This document shows positions 11,060 to 22,486 of a DNA stretch of 64,000 nt, piece after piece; positions within the stretch are counted from its first letter, which is position 1, and each line of letters begins with the position of its first letter. The notes beneath the pieces are model-generated. The model had not been told where the DNA came from and did not search any database. It worked only from the letters and a program-made list of their open reading frames with translations. The stretch is from the NCBI GenBank assembly GCA_013399855.1, contig VXAY01002814.1, forward strand, positions 1,656,125 through 1,720,124, in the 5' to 3' direction. The stretch is from Oxyruncus cristatus (taxonomy: Eukaryota > Chordata > Aves > Passeriformes > Cotingidae). The translations under genes were made by a program, and so were the position numbers.

Positions 11060-12048
11060 AGTGCCTTGATGTTAAGCAATATAGTTTTTAGTTGAAAATG
11101 TCACAAGGCCATGAAAAGAAATTGATAGAAAATTTCAGGGTTCCTTGTTGATATTTGAAGCAGCCTGTGGATTTTTGTTCTTTAACAGAGATCTTCTCTG
11201 CTGTGCTACCACTTTGATTTCTGTATTGCCCAAACCAGCATGTTTCTAGGCTTAATGGCTTCACCGAGAGGAATGCGAAGGTGATTTAGTTATTTCTATG
11301 GAGGTGATGTTACCAGGAGGAAATCGGTAAACAGATGTCTTCTGAGCCCTTTCCAATCACATATAAGGGTTGGTTTGTTTTTAATCATGAATTAGAATTA
11401 ATAATCTCTCTAAATGTCTTTCTTTTTAATGTATATATAAATGCAATAGTACTCTGATTATCTGAACTACTTAGGTGAAGGTGTTCAGATATTTGTCTAC
11501 ATACATTGTTGATAGGAAATAGTGATCCAGAGCTCGTGAAAATCAAGGGAAGGGCTCCCATAGCCTCAGCAGGCTTTAGTTCCGACCTGTAACTGGAAGT
11601 TAAGAGACCAGGTGACTGCCAGCAGGAATTTAGAGTGGAGGATTGCACAGGCAGGGATCAGGTTTTTCTGTACTTGATAAGACCAAAGCCTCAGGCTGTT
11701 CATGGAGGTGGATCTAACACCTGTACCCAGCCTCAGTGAACTATGTCAGGCAAAAGAGGCAGTGCATTAGCGAAACCGGGAGCCAGGAGACACCAAGAAT
11801 AAAGGTACCTGAATAAGGTACCATGAGACAGCTAGGGGATAGTTTTACAGTGCAGTGGCAGTAATTGCATGTGTGCAAAGGAGTAAGGTACTTCGCATTT
11901 ACTGGGGGTATAAGCATGGATGCAGGCAATTACTGCAGAGGAGCTGACTCTCTGCAAGCTCTCACCCTGTAAAGAGTTCGTGTGCTCATGACATAGGGGA
12001 GAATTCATCTCACTTGCAACCAGGTACTTGGTCTAAACTAACAATTAA
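11060..12048. other. Unique sequence, nothing recognised
   Basis: No gene, repeat family or strong structure. A GGTACC palindrome occurs twice around 11805-11823, which looks incidental. Confidence 0.5.
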
Positions 12049-12092
12049 GGTTCCCTCAATAGTCAACGGAGGCTGGGTTCCCTCAATAGTCA
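12049..12092 (+). repeat. Direct duplication of a 17-mer, 27-bp period
   Basis: GGTTCCCTCAATAGTCA occurs at 12049-12065 and 12076-12092, separated by 10 bp. This gives a 27-bp period with perfect matches in the shared 17 bp. Confidence 0.9.
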
Positions 12093-13849
12093 GTAGAGTG
12101 CAACTCCCCAAAGGACTATGTTTCCAGCTGGATTTCATGGGGGCGAAGTTGTACACAAGTTGTGATTTAAAGCATGAGTTGTTTGAAACAGACAAATGAC
12201 AAATAGATAAATTAATTCAACTCAAATGTATTAGATATGATATTAAGAAGATTAATTACAAATCCCTTTTGGTTGTGCATTATGCTACACAGGAAACAGA
12301 ACAATGAATTTAAGAAAGGATACTTGAGCATCACCTATTATCGGTCGATGAACACTGCAAGATCAGCTTTGAAGTTTATATTTAATTAATATATTGAGCA
12401 GATTTAGCCAGATAAAAGCCTACAGGAGGAACAAAATACTTCTCATAGGAACATGCATTTTGTGTAAGTTTCTGAAGTGCTGTAGAATATGTTTATTACA
12501 AGTTAAGGCATTACAAACTCATGCCCCTTTATTCAGGGAAAATACAGGATTAATCAGAACTCTTCAAAATGTGAAATATTCACTGCTTCCCTGAGAAAAA
12601 CCTATCCAATACCTTCATTCATGTCATGTGTATTGATTTAAATCATTGGTCAATGCTATCTGCCTGTGGCTTTGACAGAGTTACCAGGATTGTAACTACA
12701 GCTGGCTGGAAATTTGAGGTTTCAGAATTTCTTATCAATATCTCTAACCACAGAAAAAATTAACCCTTCTGTGTTATTGCATTAACCAAAGTTTAATGAA
12801 ACTGATGTCGTTGCCATTACAGATTTTGGGGTATATCTACGTGCCTTGGTAGCTGTAGAGTGGTGCTGTGGTCCAGTGTGTGTCTGAGAAGGAGTGTGCT
12901 GGCTCTGAGTTCCACCTGGGCAGTGGTAGGAAGATCTCAGAGATCTGACACACACAGAGTTTTTGCACAGTTTTGAAACCTTTGCCAGTCCTCTCTCAGC
13001 TCATGGAGGGCTTGGGGGGCTTTTCCAGCAAGGGCAAAAAGAAGCATGTGAATGTAAGTACTTACAGTATAACAGTAATTTTCAGTATGCATATGCAGTA
13101 AGAACATTTGAGGTAGGGCCAGTTTTTTTGGTAGTGGATGCTAATTTTTAAAAAATCCTATTTTTCTTATGCCAGTTCAAATCTTTCCTGGTGCAAACAG
13201 TTTGCCAGGACTGATGCGGTAAAAGGGAGGCACCTTTCCCCATGTGGTGGAGGCGCAGGTACCTGTGCAGAAGTGAGTGCTCTGTAGAGCAGGATGCAGT
13301 GAGAGCCAGGGAGCAAATTGCAGAAGGTTCACAAGCCAATCCTGCGGATGACAACCTCCACACAGTGCTAGTGCCCTTTCTGTAGAGGCTGGGAAGCCTC
13401 TGGAAAGTTCTGTCTTTTTCAAGCCCGCCCTCTTCTTCCCAGGCAGGGGAGTGTCCCTGTCAGTAGCACCCTCGGATGATTTTTTCCAGTAGGTCCCCTT
13501 GAGGTCATGGCATGATATCACACAGAACTGTAATTATAATAGGCCAAAAGGATGATTTATATGAAAATCACTTACACAGTAAAATCATTTAGCTCCCGAA
13601 GGAAAGAGTACTCTGAATCTTTTAATTTAAATGATGTGGGATGTGTCTCTTTCCAAATCAGCACCCCTTTCAGAGGAGTGTGCCCTGGGAGCCCACAGCC
13701 CAGACAGGTCTGCTTCTGGGTCTGCCTCCACTGAGCTCAGTTTTTGGGGCTGCATGTGGCCAACATGCAGTAACACCTCCCAGAGGGAAGCTGTTCTGTT
13801 GGAGGAATTGTCTGTTTGTTAATCGGGAGACAGAGGCCAGCTCTTTTAG
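12093..13849. other. Unique sequence, no supported gene
   Basis: AT-rich up to about 12800, then a more balanced part. A 114-codon minus-strand frame at 13177-13521 overlaps another open frame and has no recognisable domain. No splice-site pair brackets it convincingly. Confidence 0.45.
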
Positions 13850-14030
13850 CAATAATTAACATGGTGCACTTGAGTATGCTGGCATGGAGAGATCACATTT
13901 TAACACTCAGCTTCATTTCATGCTGAAACAAATCTATTATAACCTTTGGAATTTTAATCATTGCTACCTCATTAACCTGCTAATGGACACGTTGCAGGAC
14001 TCATGTCTGTAATTATAAAAAAATCATAGG
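13850..14030. promoter_or_regulatory. Candidate regulatory element (homeodomain-motif-rich)
   Basis: TAATTA at 13853-13858 is followed by repeated ATTA/TAAT cores at about 13953-13958, 13970-13975, 13981-13984 and 14010-14015. There is no coding potential. The pattern resembles homeodomain-bound non-coding elements. Whether it is conserved is untested. Confidence 0.28.
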
Positions 14031-14714
14031 GGAGAAGTGCAATTCTGTAGATTTCTGAAATCCATTTCCAATAAGCAGGAGCTCTTTTGGGGAACTAAAT
14101 TTTGAGGAAAGCTGAATGCTGATGGGTCAGTTTGCTGTTATTTTATAAAGATAGGCTGGGACTTTCATATCTAAATCTCAGAGTGACTAGGAGTTTAAGA
14201 TACACAAGAAGCGTAGGCTAGAGCAGTGGAGGTCCCCTTTGCAGAAGAGAGTAGGTAAGTACACCCCTACTGCAAATTTCTGCTTGGTTACATGGTTAGG
14301 AAAACTATGATATCTGCTGTCCCATTATGAATTTATGTTCCTTAAAAATAAACATGTGAAGTATGGAATAAAAGAGCAGGACTGAAGTCATTAATAGGCC
14401 AGATATAGTAATATCAAAGTGTCTATGGCTGCCCCTATTAGTGGTGGAGCTTGCTGTCCATAACGAGCCCAGTAAAATAAGTGCTCTCCAAACAAATCCT
14501 CCTAAAGAATATGCTCAGGTTAAAGTCCAAATCCTCGAATGACCTTGGTTTTTACATCACCTGTATTTTTAATGTTCTTTCAAATGTTCCTGATGTTATT
14601 TCCCACCTAACAAGATTTCCAACAACACCTCGCGTGCCTTCACCCCCAGTAATTTTAGAGGCTGTATCAGTGCCTGGGTAGACGAGATGCCTGTTCGAAT
14701 TTTTGGCGGCTTAC
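14031..14714. other. Unique AT-rich sequence, candidate intron left of CpG island
   Basis: No gene recognised. If the minus-strand donor at 14710-14714 is used, this stretch would be the first part of an intron. Confidence 0.35.
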
Positions 14715-14960
14715 CTGTGGATCCAAGTTCCAATCCCATTTACGTGTGAGGAGGAGGAGAGCAACGCCGAGGAATCCGGCCCGGCAGATGCTGAGGTTTG
14801 ATTCCCCCCTGCCCTTGCGCGGCCACCGAGCCCCAGCCCGGCCCGGAGGCCATCCTGCGCCTCCCCGCCGGGCAGCCCCGCTGCGGCCAGGGGCGCAGGG
14901 TCCCCCGGTGCTATTTGGGAGCCCACCACTAGATGTCCCATGGATTAAGCCGGAGGGAAG
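14715..14960 (-). other. Candidate first exon, minus strand (speculative)
   Basis: On the minus strand CAG|GTAAG occurs at 14717-14710 (exon/intron junction between 14715 and 14714), a consensus splice donor at the left border of the CpG island. A minus-strand frame beginning with ATG at 14941 stays open for 75 codons to the junction and stops within the presumed intron. Its ATG context is weak (T at -3, G at +4). The encoded stretch is Gly/Ala/Ser-rich with no recognised domain, so a non-coding first exon or a 5' UTR is just as likely. The exon's 5' end is not defined. Confidence 0.25.
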
Positions 14961-15165
14961 GATCGTTATATTTGAATCGACAGCCTGACCATGAGGGTTT
15001 GCAAGTTTGGCAACGACTGAGCGTATGGAACCACGGCTGGAGGCGGGTCACCTCCACGGTTGGAGCAAAGCATCACGCGTGCTGTGCTGGGAGCACGCTG
15101 CACCCTTCATTTTGCAATTTTCTTGCTCGGTCTAATTTCAAGCCCGTATTTTAAGGCACGTCCAT
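14745..15165. promoter_or_regulatory. CpG island, candidate promoter
   Basis: About 16 CpGs fall in the 150 bp from 14761 to 14910, where G+C is near 70%. About 11 more fall in the next 180 bp, with scattered CpGs up to about 15165. The surrounding tens of kilobases are AT-rich and CpG-poor. Islands of this length in vertebrates usually mark unmethylated promoters, often of non-coding RNAs or developmental regulators. No TATA box is apparent. The splice donor at its left edge supports leftward transcription. Confidence 0.6.
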
Positions 15166-15737
15166 ACATGCAGCACTCCTGCTGTCAGACCAGGCTGGGG
15201 TTAAAGTTTCTGCCACCTCTGGAGCACACAGAACTGCCTGCCCCGGGGCCAAGCTTGTCCTTTTATTTTTTATTTTTTTTTACGGATGTACATTTTTAAT
15301 AGAAGCAGGTGTCACATTTTTCTTGTACAAGAGGAACATAAAACTCTCAGTATTAATTTCTAAGAGACTGAAAACAAATTGAAGATAGTTTTTATTTTGT
15401 GTTGTAGTCTCTAGGTGTCCTGGGTTACAAAATGAGCCAGTCCAATACTTGAAAAATGAAGTTGGCACTAGCTTCTGCAGATCTCTGCTGGGACATGAGG
15501 GGTCCAGATATCCTCTTTCATAATGATGTTCTTCGACACTGACAAACACATTTTATTTTTTTTTAATGCTTAGACCAGGGGAAGCAAAGGAAGAATTCAT
15601 AAGGGTATTTTAAAATCCGTTTAAAATATGAAAATAAAGTCTGAAACACTGCACTTCTTTCCAGGGCCCCTTAAGGAGAGTCCCAGAGAGAGACGGGTAG
15701 CTCACTTACCAGAAATACTGGACTGAAACTGGGGAGA
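15166..15737. other. Unique sequence between CpG island and LTR
   Basis: T-rich around 15258-15282. Short frames only. No repeat family recognised. Confidence 0.45.
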
Positions 15738-15742
15738 CAAGC
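15738..15742. repeat. Target-site duplication, left copy
   Basis: CAAGC immediately precedes the LTR. It matches CAAGT at 16332-16336 in 4 of 5 positions. Confidence 0.65.
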
Positions 15743-16331
15743 TGTGATGGTTTGGTTCAGGCCTCTTCCTGACAACCAGGTCGTAAGTAAGGAAGTGCCC
15801 ATATCCCAGGTATTCTATTCTGTTCTTCATGTAAGCACAAATATAAATAGAAGGTGGGAGGAAGTTAGAGGTGCAGACCTCTTCCAGTGAGTTGGAGGNG
15901 CAAAGTTGGAGGCAACAGGTTCCCTGCAGCCAGTCTTGCTCGGAAGGGGGTGAGGCCTGTTGTTTTGCTGATCCGAGAGGAGAGATTTTAGTGGAGTGGC
16001 TTTCATTTTTCTTAAGGGAAGTATAAAACTCCTTTTGTTTGCTATCTCTTTATTAGCTGTGTATATCTGCGTATATCGGGTTTTGTTTTCCATTTTAGTT
16101 TTGGGTGTACTGAGTTTTTCTCTTTCTTAGATGTGAATAGTTCTTTTTTACAATTGTATATGTGTAAATATGTATATATATATATATATGTATATATACT
16201 GCTTTGGTTTTGTCATTTCAGTTTTTCAGTAGCTTTTCCTCCCTCTTTTCCCTTGAGTTCATGGCGGGGGGAGAGAGACTTTTAGTGTGGATTCGGGGAC
16301 TAGGTGGGGGGGTCAAGTCCAAACCATCACA
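15743..16331. mobile_element. Solo LTR of an endogenous retrovirus
   Basis: This 589-bp element starts TGTGATGGTTTGG and ends CCAAACCATCACA, a perfect 13-bp inverted terminal repeat with the TG...CA ends of an LTR. Near-identical 5-bp duplications (CAAGC/CAAGT) flank it. No internal gag, pol or env remains, so it is a solo LTR left by recombination. A TATA-like AAATATAAATAG (about 15838-15849, plus) and an AATAAA on the minus strand (near 16050) suggest opposite directions, so orientation is left open. A (TA)n run lies at about 16169-16198. One undetermined base (N) sits at 15899. Confidence 0.75.
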
Positions 16332-16336
16332 CAAGT
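16332..16336. repeat. Target-site duplication, right copy
   Basis: CAAGT directly follows the LTR and pairs with CAAGC at 15738-15742. Confidence 0.65.
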
Positions 16337-18540
16337 GAGTTGATATTATACAAACATACAACATAAGGCTGAAAAAAAAATAAAAATAAAGGAGAATAGT
16401 TACCTGGAGCCAATTGCCATGGACTTGTTTTATGAGCAGGAAAACCTCTCACAATACATAGCTGGCTGAAAAAAAATGAGACATGATAGTAAAAATACTC
16501 AGCTAGTACTTACGTCTTGCTCTTTAAGTTAAAAAAAAGGTATGAGTTATTGTGTGATCATTTATATATTACAGGGAGTATGAGACTCACTTGATTAAAA
16601 ACTAGCTGAAAGAATAAACCTGTTTCAAAAACCCAGCAGATTAGTTTATATAAGGCCAGGGATTAAGGATAGCTCCAATGTCATTTGCCTTTTTTTTGCT
16701 GTGCTGCGTTATGGCAACCTTGAATATTTCTGCCCTAGCCATAGGCAGTGACATCCTGTAGTGAGGGCAAAAATGAGCAACCACAAGCTTTTCTTCCCAC
16801 ATCTAAACTTACCTGATAAGTAGCTCAAAACATACTTCTTCTCTGTGACCGCCCTCAGGCTGTGGAGCACTTTTAGGCAAACTGCCACCCAACCCTTCAT
16901 CTGACAAGCAGGGAACAAGCAGCAGCAGATGAAGAATTAAAGGACTGTCTAGTGGACTGTATTTTGGGGTTTGTATTATTAGTATTTTTTAAGGGGAACT
17001 TTCAGAGTTTGTTGCTGTTAATTAGATTTATATACCAATATACCAAAGTAGACAAAAAAAGCAGTTTAAAAACTGGGATCTTCAATACAGCAGCTGAGCC
17101 AAAACCCCTGCAAACAGAGCCAAACCCTGCAAAGGGTAGGAAGGGAAAAAAAGATTGATCCATTCATGGCAGGAGTGGTCTGCCAATTACATTGGCTGTT
17201 GTGCTTATCTACACTGTGTGAAAACCTTCTCTGTTTAACAAATTAATGTTCCCATCTTTGGTGAACAGAAATGTAAAGCAAGTGACCCAGAGCTGGGTGG
17301 TTGGTTCGGTCAGGGCCAGCCGGCCAGGGGTTACGCTGGTACCCTGGAAGCATGAAATCCCAACAAATCAGGACAAACGCTTCTGGAAGGCAGAGCACGA
17401 CGTGGACTTGGATAGGAATTCTGCTTTTTGCTGCTCTGCTGGCTTTCCTGGAGACAGAAAATGTTGGATTTGAAAATGTTGCTGAGGACAAGGGAGAACC
17501 AGGAGGATGGAGACTGAGGAGTAACCTGGGTTAGAATGTCTCATGAGGCACAACAGCACCACAAAGTTCACCGTAAATCACACAGTGAATTAGCGTGTGG
17601 GTGTGGATATACTGATGGCTAATGTCCTTTGAGTTAAATAACAGAATAAACATGAATTTGTAATCTTAAACCCCCTCCTGCTGTGTTTAATGAATTTTTA
17701 GTTCAGGATGTACATAAATAATCAGACAAGTCAAACAACAGGAATTACATTTTACAATGAAAAAATAATTAAACCTAAAATATAGACTTAGTCTCTGTTA
17801 TACAAAGAAATGTAAATAACCTCTGCCAAAAAGTGCAGGAGAACACTTGCCGAGGAAACTTATACAAATATTGTCTTTTATTATAATGTGGAAAACATTA
17901 AGTTGTATCAGGAGTAAAGATAATTTCTGAAAGCTATTGGAAAATAACATAAATTTGAGATTTGCATTCAGGAATTACTTTCTAACATAAATAATAATTC
18001 CAATTAAGTTCATTAGGTAAAATTAAAAATAGTTTATTAGAAAAACATCATTAAAATGTGCAATGTGGAGCAGAATATTCTTCAAACCGGGACATGAAGC
18101 AATAGTGAAATAGCACTGAGTCACATTTGTTATTGCTCATCTGAAAACTTAACAGGGAAAATTTTCTGTGGCTGAGACTTGATACTCTATAATGCTGGCT
18201 TGAGTTTTGCTTTGTGTTGGTTTGTTGTGTTTTTTTTGTGAGCATACTGTTATTTCATATTCTTTTTTCCATTCCTCTGTTTAGAAAGAAAAAAGTGAAC
18301 AAGCGAAGCACAACCTTTGGTAGACTGATCTGTGACACCCCATAATCTTTTGATACTGCCTTGATTTCTAATTGTGTTTTTCACATTTTTAGCAAAAGAA
18401 ATATGAAAAAATCAGAAGTGTAACCTATATTATTATACTTTAATGTGATGTTCTACTTTTCTGTTTGTAGTTCTTGAAGTTTTTGTCTTACTTCATTAAA
18501 CATTTAATAAATCACTGCCAGTTTTGTGACAGATTTTAAC
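16337..18540. other. AT-rich unique sequence
   Basis: No gene recognised. 17590-18060 is strongly AT-rich with many TAAT cores and no open frame of note. A short balanced part at 17240-17530 carries overlapping 65-80 codon frames on both strands, which argues against coding. Confidence 0.45.
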
Positions 18541-18690
18541 CATAACACAAACAGCAGGAGGTGTAAACTCAGTTCAGTTCGTATAGGCATATAATATCCG
18601 TGTCGACATCATCATCCCCTCAAGGCATATTGGCAAAACGGCCAATGGAAGCTAAGCTTTTTCCGACAAAGCTTCGAAAATAAAGTTTTC
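18541..18690. promoter_or_regulatory. CpG-retaining element with two adjacent perfect hairpins
   Basis: Two inverted repeats lie 7 bp apart. The first is ATTGGC (18629-18634), loop AAAACG, GCCAAT (18641-18646). The second is AAGCTTT (18654-18660), loop TTCCGAC, AAAGCTT (18668-18674). Six CpGs occur from about 18579 to 18676 in otherwise AT-rich, CpG-poor DNA. ATTGG/CCAAT is also the NF-Y core, present in both orientations. This may be a constrained regulatory element or a structured RNA segment. Function is inferred. Confidence 0.35.
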
Positions 18691-21600
18691 TTCTTTTATC
18701 TTACTACAAATCAATTGGAGCCCTTACAGCAAAATCCTATAAAATAACTTCAAACACCGCTTCTTAGTCTAAAAATTTGTATTATGGCTAAAACTCTTTG
18801 AAGTTTTATGACTGAAGTTTGGAGAAAAATGATTTAAGTGCTATCTGCTAGACATCAGAGTGTCAAAATTTCTCTCAGTTTTCTTGACACATAAACTGCT
18901 ACCTACTGTATGTTTTCTAGAGTTTTTTTTTTCTTTCTTTTAACCATCTAACCCAGCTTGCTTGATAAAAGTTACTTAACTGCAGTTTATCCCATTGAAT
19001 TAATACCCTTTCAAGCTTTAGCTTAAAATAACTGATTACTTTATTTTTGATTTTCAGCATCTTTGACAATGCAGGTGGCAAGGAAGTGGGCAAAAGAGCT
19101 GCTTTTCAAGTGTCATGTTGATTTTTGAATAGAAAAGAAAGCAGGTAAAGTGCCCAAAACAACACATTTGCAAAATGCACAACCAAGTCCTTGGTTTGGG
19201 ACAAATGTTGGAGGGAGGTTTATTGTGGTGAGCTGCATCACAAAGGGGAGAAAAATTCCTCCTGCAGGAAAAGCTGTAGGGTGGGTGGCTCATAGGACAC
19301 CCAGAAATGTTGGCAGGAACTCAGGTTTCATGCTGTTCCTTTTGAAACACAACAGCAAAAGAGACCACATCCATATCCCCTCGCATGCCACAGCACGAGT
19401 GGGTGATGGTTAAATACTTTTTGTTGATATTGAGGTACCTAAAGGCCAGAGGAGGACAGGAGCAGGATGTATCCTGCCCAGCTGCCATCAGTCTTTTCTA
19501 TTAGGCAGAGTTTGGTCCTTTTAAACCAGGCACCCATCTGTGCCCAGTACTGGACATGCTGATCTGTGTACAAACACCACCGTAAAATGTCATTTGGAAC
19601 AGCTTTATTTGGTTAAAATTTCCACTGAGTGCAAAGATGTGGGGAATAACTTTGAAACTGGAGGCACAAAAAGAAACGCTTGATCTAAGCCATGCCTTTG
19701 CTGTTTACTTTTTTGATTTAATTAAAGAAATGATCAGAAAATAATGTCAAAAGTATTCTTCATAGAAGAAAAATGGTGTTGCATTGTCAGAGTTGCATCA
19801 AAGTGATATGTGTCAGAATTCAGTAAATGGTTTGCATACAAAAATTAAGGAAGGAGCATGAAATCTTCTGCAGAGAGCAATGGCAAAAAATGTAAAAAAA
19901 CCCCCGACAACTGTGTCATTCTGCACACTGCAGCCTTGCAAAATTTTATTCACCCAAGATGGGTGATTTGTTTCGATAAGCAAGCAGAATATACTAATTT
20001 GAGGGAAGAAGGCAGGAGAAGGAAGGAGGTCCATTATCATCACCTTGGAAAAAAGTGGGTAAGTAGATTTTGTGCCTAAGCTGGTAAATTTGTAGTACAT
20101 CTTTATATGGCTGGAATAATATAATAAACTGACTTAAATGTAAATGCCATTTAGAAACTACTCCATAGTGAACAGTTAAAATGATGGCATACAAAAGAAC
20201 TTCCTCAATAGAGCCTGCTATTGCTGCTAATTTGTTGAAGTAGATCTGCTGTCTTTATTTCTCTGTTGCTCTTGATGTACCTCAAGGCATGCTGGGGGCT
20301 CACCCATCATGTGCTGGCTCATTACAAGGCAAGACGAGGGAGCTCAACTGCAGCGTACAAGAAACTGAAGTGTGGGTCCAAAAGGTTGCAGGAAGCCAGC
20401 AAGCCCAGAACAGGCAAGCAGGAAGAAGATCTCACCAAGGAAAACATTGCATGAAGTCAAATGGTATGTTCTCCCAGCAGTCTGTTAGCTGTGCTGGAAG
20501 CAGAGCTGTGTGCGGACAGGGCAATCCGGAGCATACTAAGAACAGAGCCCTTGAAGGCCACATCCTGCTTGATAAGCTTTTGATGCAGAACAATTGGAAA
20601 TTACCATTAATGCTCCGATAGAACAGAGATACACAAGACCTTTCCCTTCTCTCCTGTGACATTAGGTCTCAAGAGTGGATAATAACAGCAGTATTAGTCC
20701 CACCCGAGAGCTGCGCTGACACATGCTACAGCAACACCTGGGCATGTTTTTGGCACCTACTCATGTATTATCAGGGTCTAACTTTCAGTCTCTCTCATGT
20801 CACACAACACATGGCACTGAGCAAGGATTCTCCTCCTGGATTTTAGGAGGCAGCTCTGAAAATGTGCCTTGCCTTTTCATGATCTTTTCACCTGGCCTTT
20901 TATGAGATAGTAAGTAAAGGAAGCCATGCTATGCTATAGGACAGTGGCTTGGTGGGTATTAAACCTCCTGGCAAACAGTTTAACACACTCCTCCTAAACT
21001 AATTCTCCACTATAAACCACCAGGCTGCAATGCAGATGATAAAGCTCCATCTGACAACACAATCCAGACTTCACACTACCAGTCACATCGATCAACATCT
21101 GAACTAATGTCAGAGTCTTCTCTTACTAATGAGCTGCTGCACTGAGATGCAGCCTTGCTATCAGTCAGATACCTGTAATGAGGTAGAATGAATGGCAAGA
21201 CCCCACTTCAGACGCTTTCTCTCATCTAGCCACAGAGGGGCTTCGTTGTTCTCTCATTTTGGTACAGACAAAGAGTTTCTTCCTGAAGGTCTCTCCCAGC
21301 ATCACACAGCTACTCTAGCACCTATTTTTATATGTTATCTGTAGCTGGAGAATTCCTACCAGGAATTTTTTTTTTTTTTCACCTTCTAATAATTTGCAAT
21401 CCCGGTACTTGACTATAAAGGCTGTAGTCCCAGTGCTTGCATATAAGAATATCTTAATGTACACTTCAAATTCAAATAAAAATGCCATGTCCCCAAGTTG
21501 GACATGTTCATGTAGCACTCTGCTTTCTGTAAATTATCTGGCTACAAGGCATGTTTGTCCAGCTGCTCATGCTTTGATTTTAAGCTGTAGCTACCAAGCA

Positions 21601-22101
21601 GTGTTGTATCCTATTTACACATCCCTTAATATCACTGGAGGAACCAGAGGGATATGCTCCAAATCCATAGCTTTCCATCAATGTAACAAAGCCACAGTAA
21701 TGATTTCTTTATTTTTCTTTGCCTGTCATGCTACTGCTGAATGGTTTGAACTAAAGTTACTGCCAGACCCAGAGGTTCTGCCCAAACCAGATCTAGGGCA
21801 GTTCGCTAAGAAGGTAATTTACAGCTGCAGTGATTGAAGAAGTACCCATAAACTGTAGGAGAGGAAAAGCTCATGAACAGTAAGGAAAGCTCCAACATTT
21901 GTTACCATCTCTCACTCTCTGCTTCTGTTACTAAATTAAGAGCAGGATGGTTTTCTGTACTGGGGTTAACTTTCAGCACAGACAAGTTGGCTATTATTTG
22001 TTGCTCCTATGAAAACAGTCATTACAGAAAGGCTGGGCTTGGGTTTGTATTGCAAACTGAGGTTGTGACTTTTATCTTTCTCAACTTTCCAAATATTTCA
22101 G
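18691..22101. other. Unique sequence, no supported gene
   Basis: Includes a 110-codon plus-strand frame at 20289-20621 and a 147-codon plus-strand frame at 21394-21837. Neither shows a recognisable domain, codon periodicity or splice framing. No repeat family was identified. Confidence 0.4.
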
Positions 22102-22486
22102 TCAGGTTTTGTTTTTCTTTGTCTTAAAACCAACATCTTATGTCTCTCAGTGGCAGGTCTCAGCATGCAATTATTTATGCACGTCTCATTCCATGCCACA
22201 TAAAAAGGGTTATCAAGTTTGTATCTTTAAGACTAATGAGCTGTTGGTTAACACTTTTGAGGCAATTAACCAGCAGTATCACTTCTTATCCACTGACAGA
22301 GACATCGTTGCATTCAAATTTCTCCACGGGACAACACATACATCTGGAATTCAGCACCTGCTTCTTTGCTTCACAGACAAGGCTGCCGGTGATGGGCAAT
22401 GGGAAGCCATAAATGACCCCTCCACCAGAGCCCCAGTACGGTGGTTCACATGGTCTCTGACATCAGCTGACGATGTATCGGGGCAG
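22102..22486 (+). other. Possible cryptic exon, plus strand (speculative)
   Basis: A pyrimidine-rich run ending TTTCAG at 22101 could be a splice acceptor, and CAG|GTAAGT at 22484-22492 is a perfect donor consensus. They would bound a 385-bp exon. A plus-strand frame runs open from 22109 into the donor and ends just after it. The translation resembles no family I know, so a non-coding RNA exon or chance is more likely than a coding exon. Confidence 0.15.

Noticed and set aside
14655..14720. tRNA-like TTCGAAT motif near 14694
   Set aside because: No matching acceptor stem, A-box or full cloverleaf around it.
21394..21837. 147-codon plus-strand frame
   Set aside because: Cys/Ser/Thr-rich, with no domain or exon context recognised.
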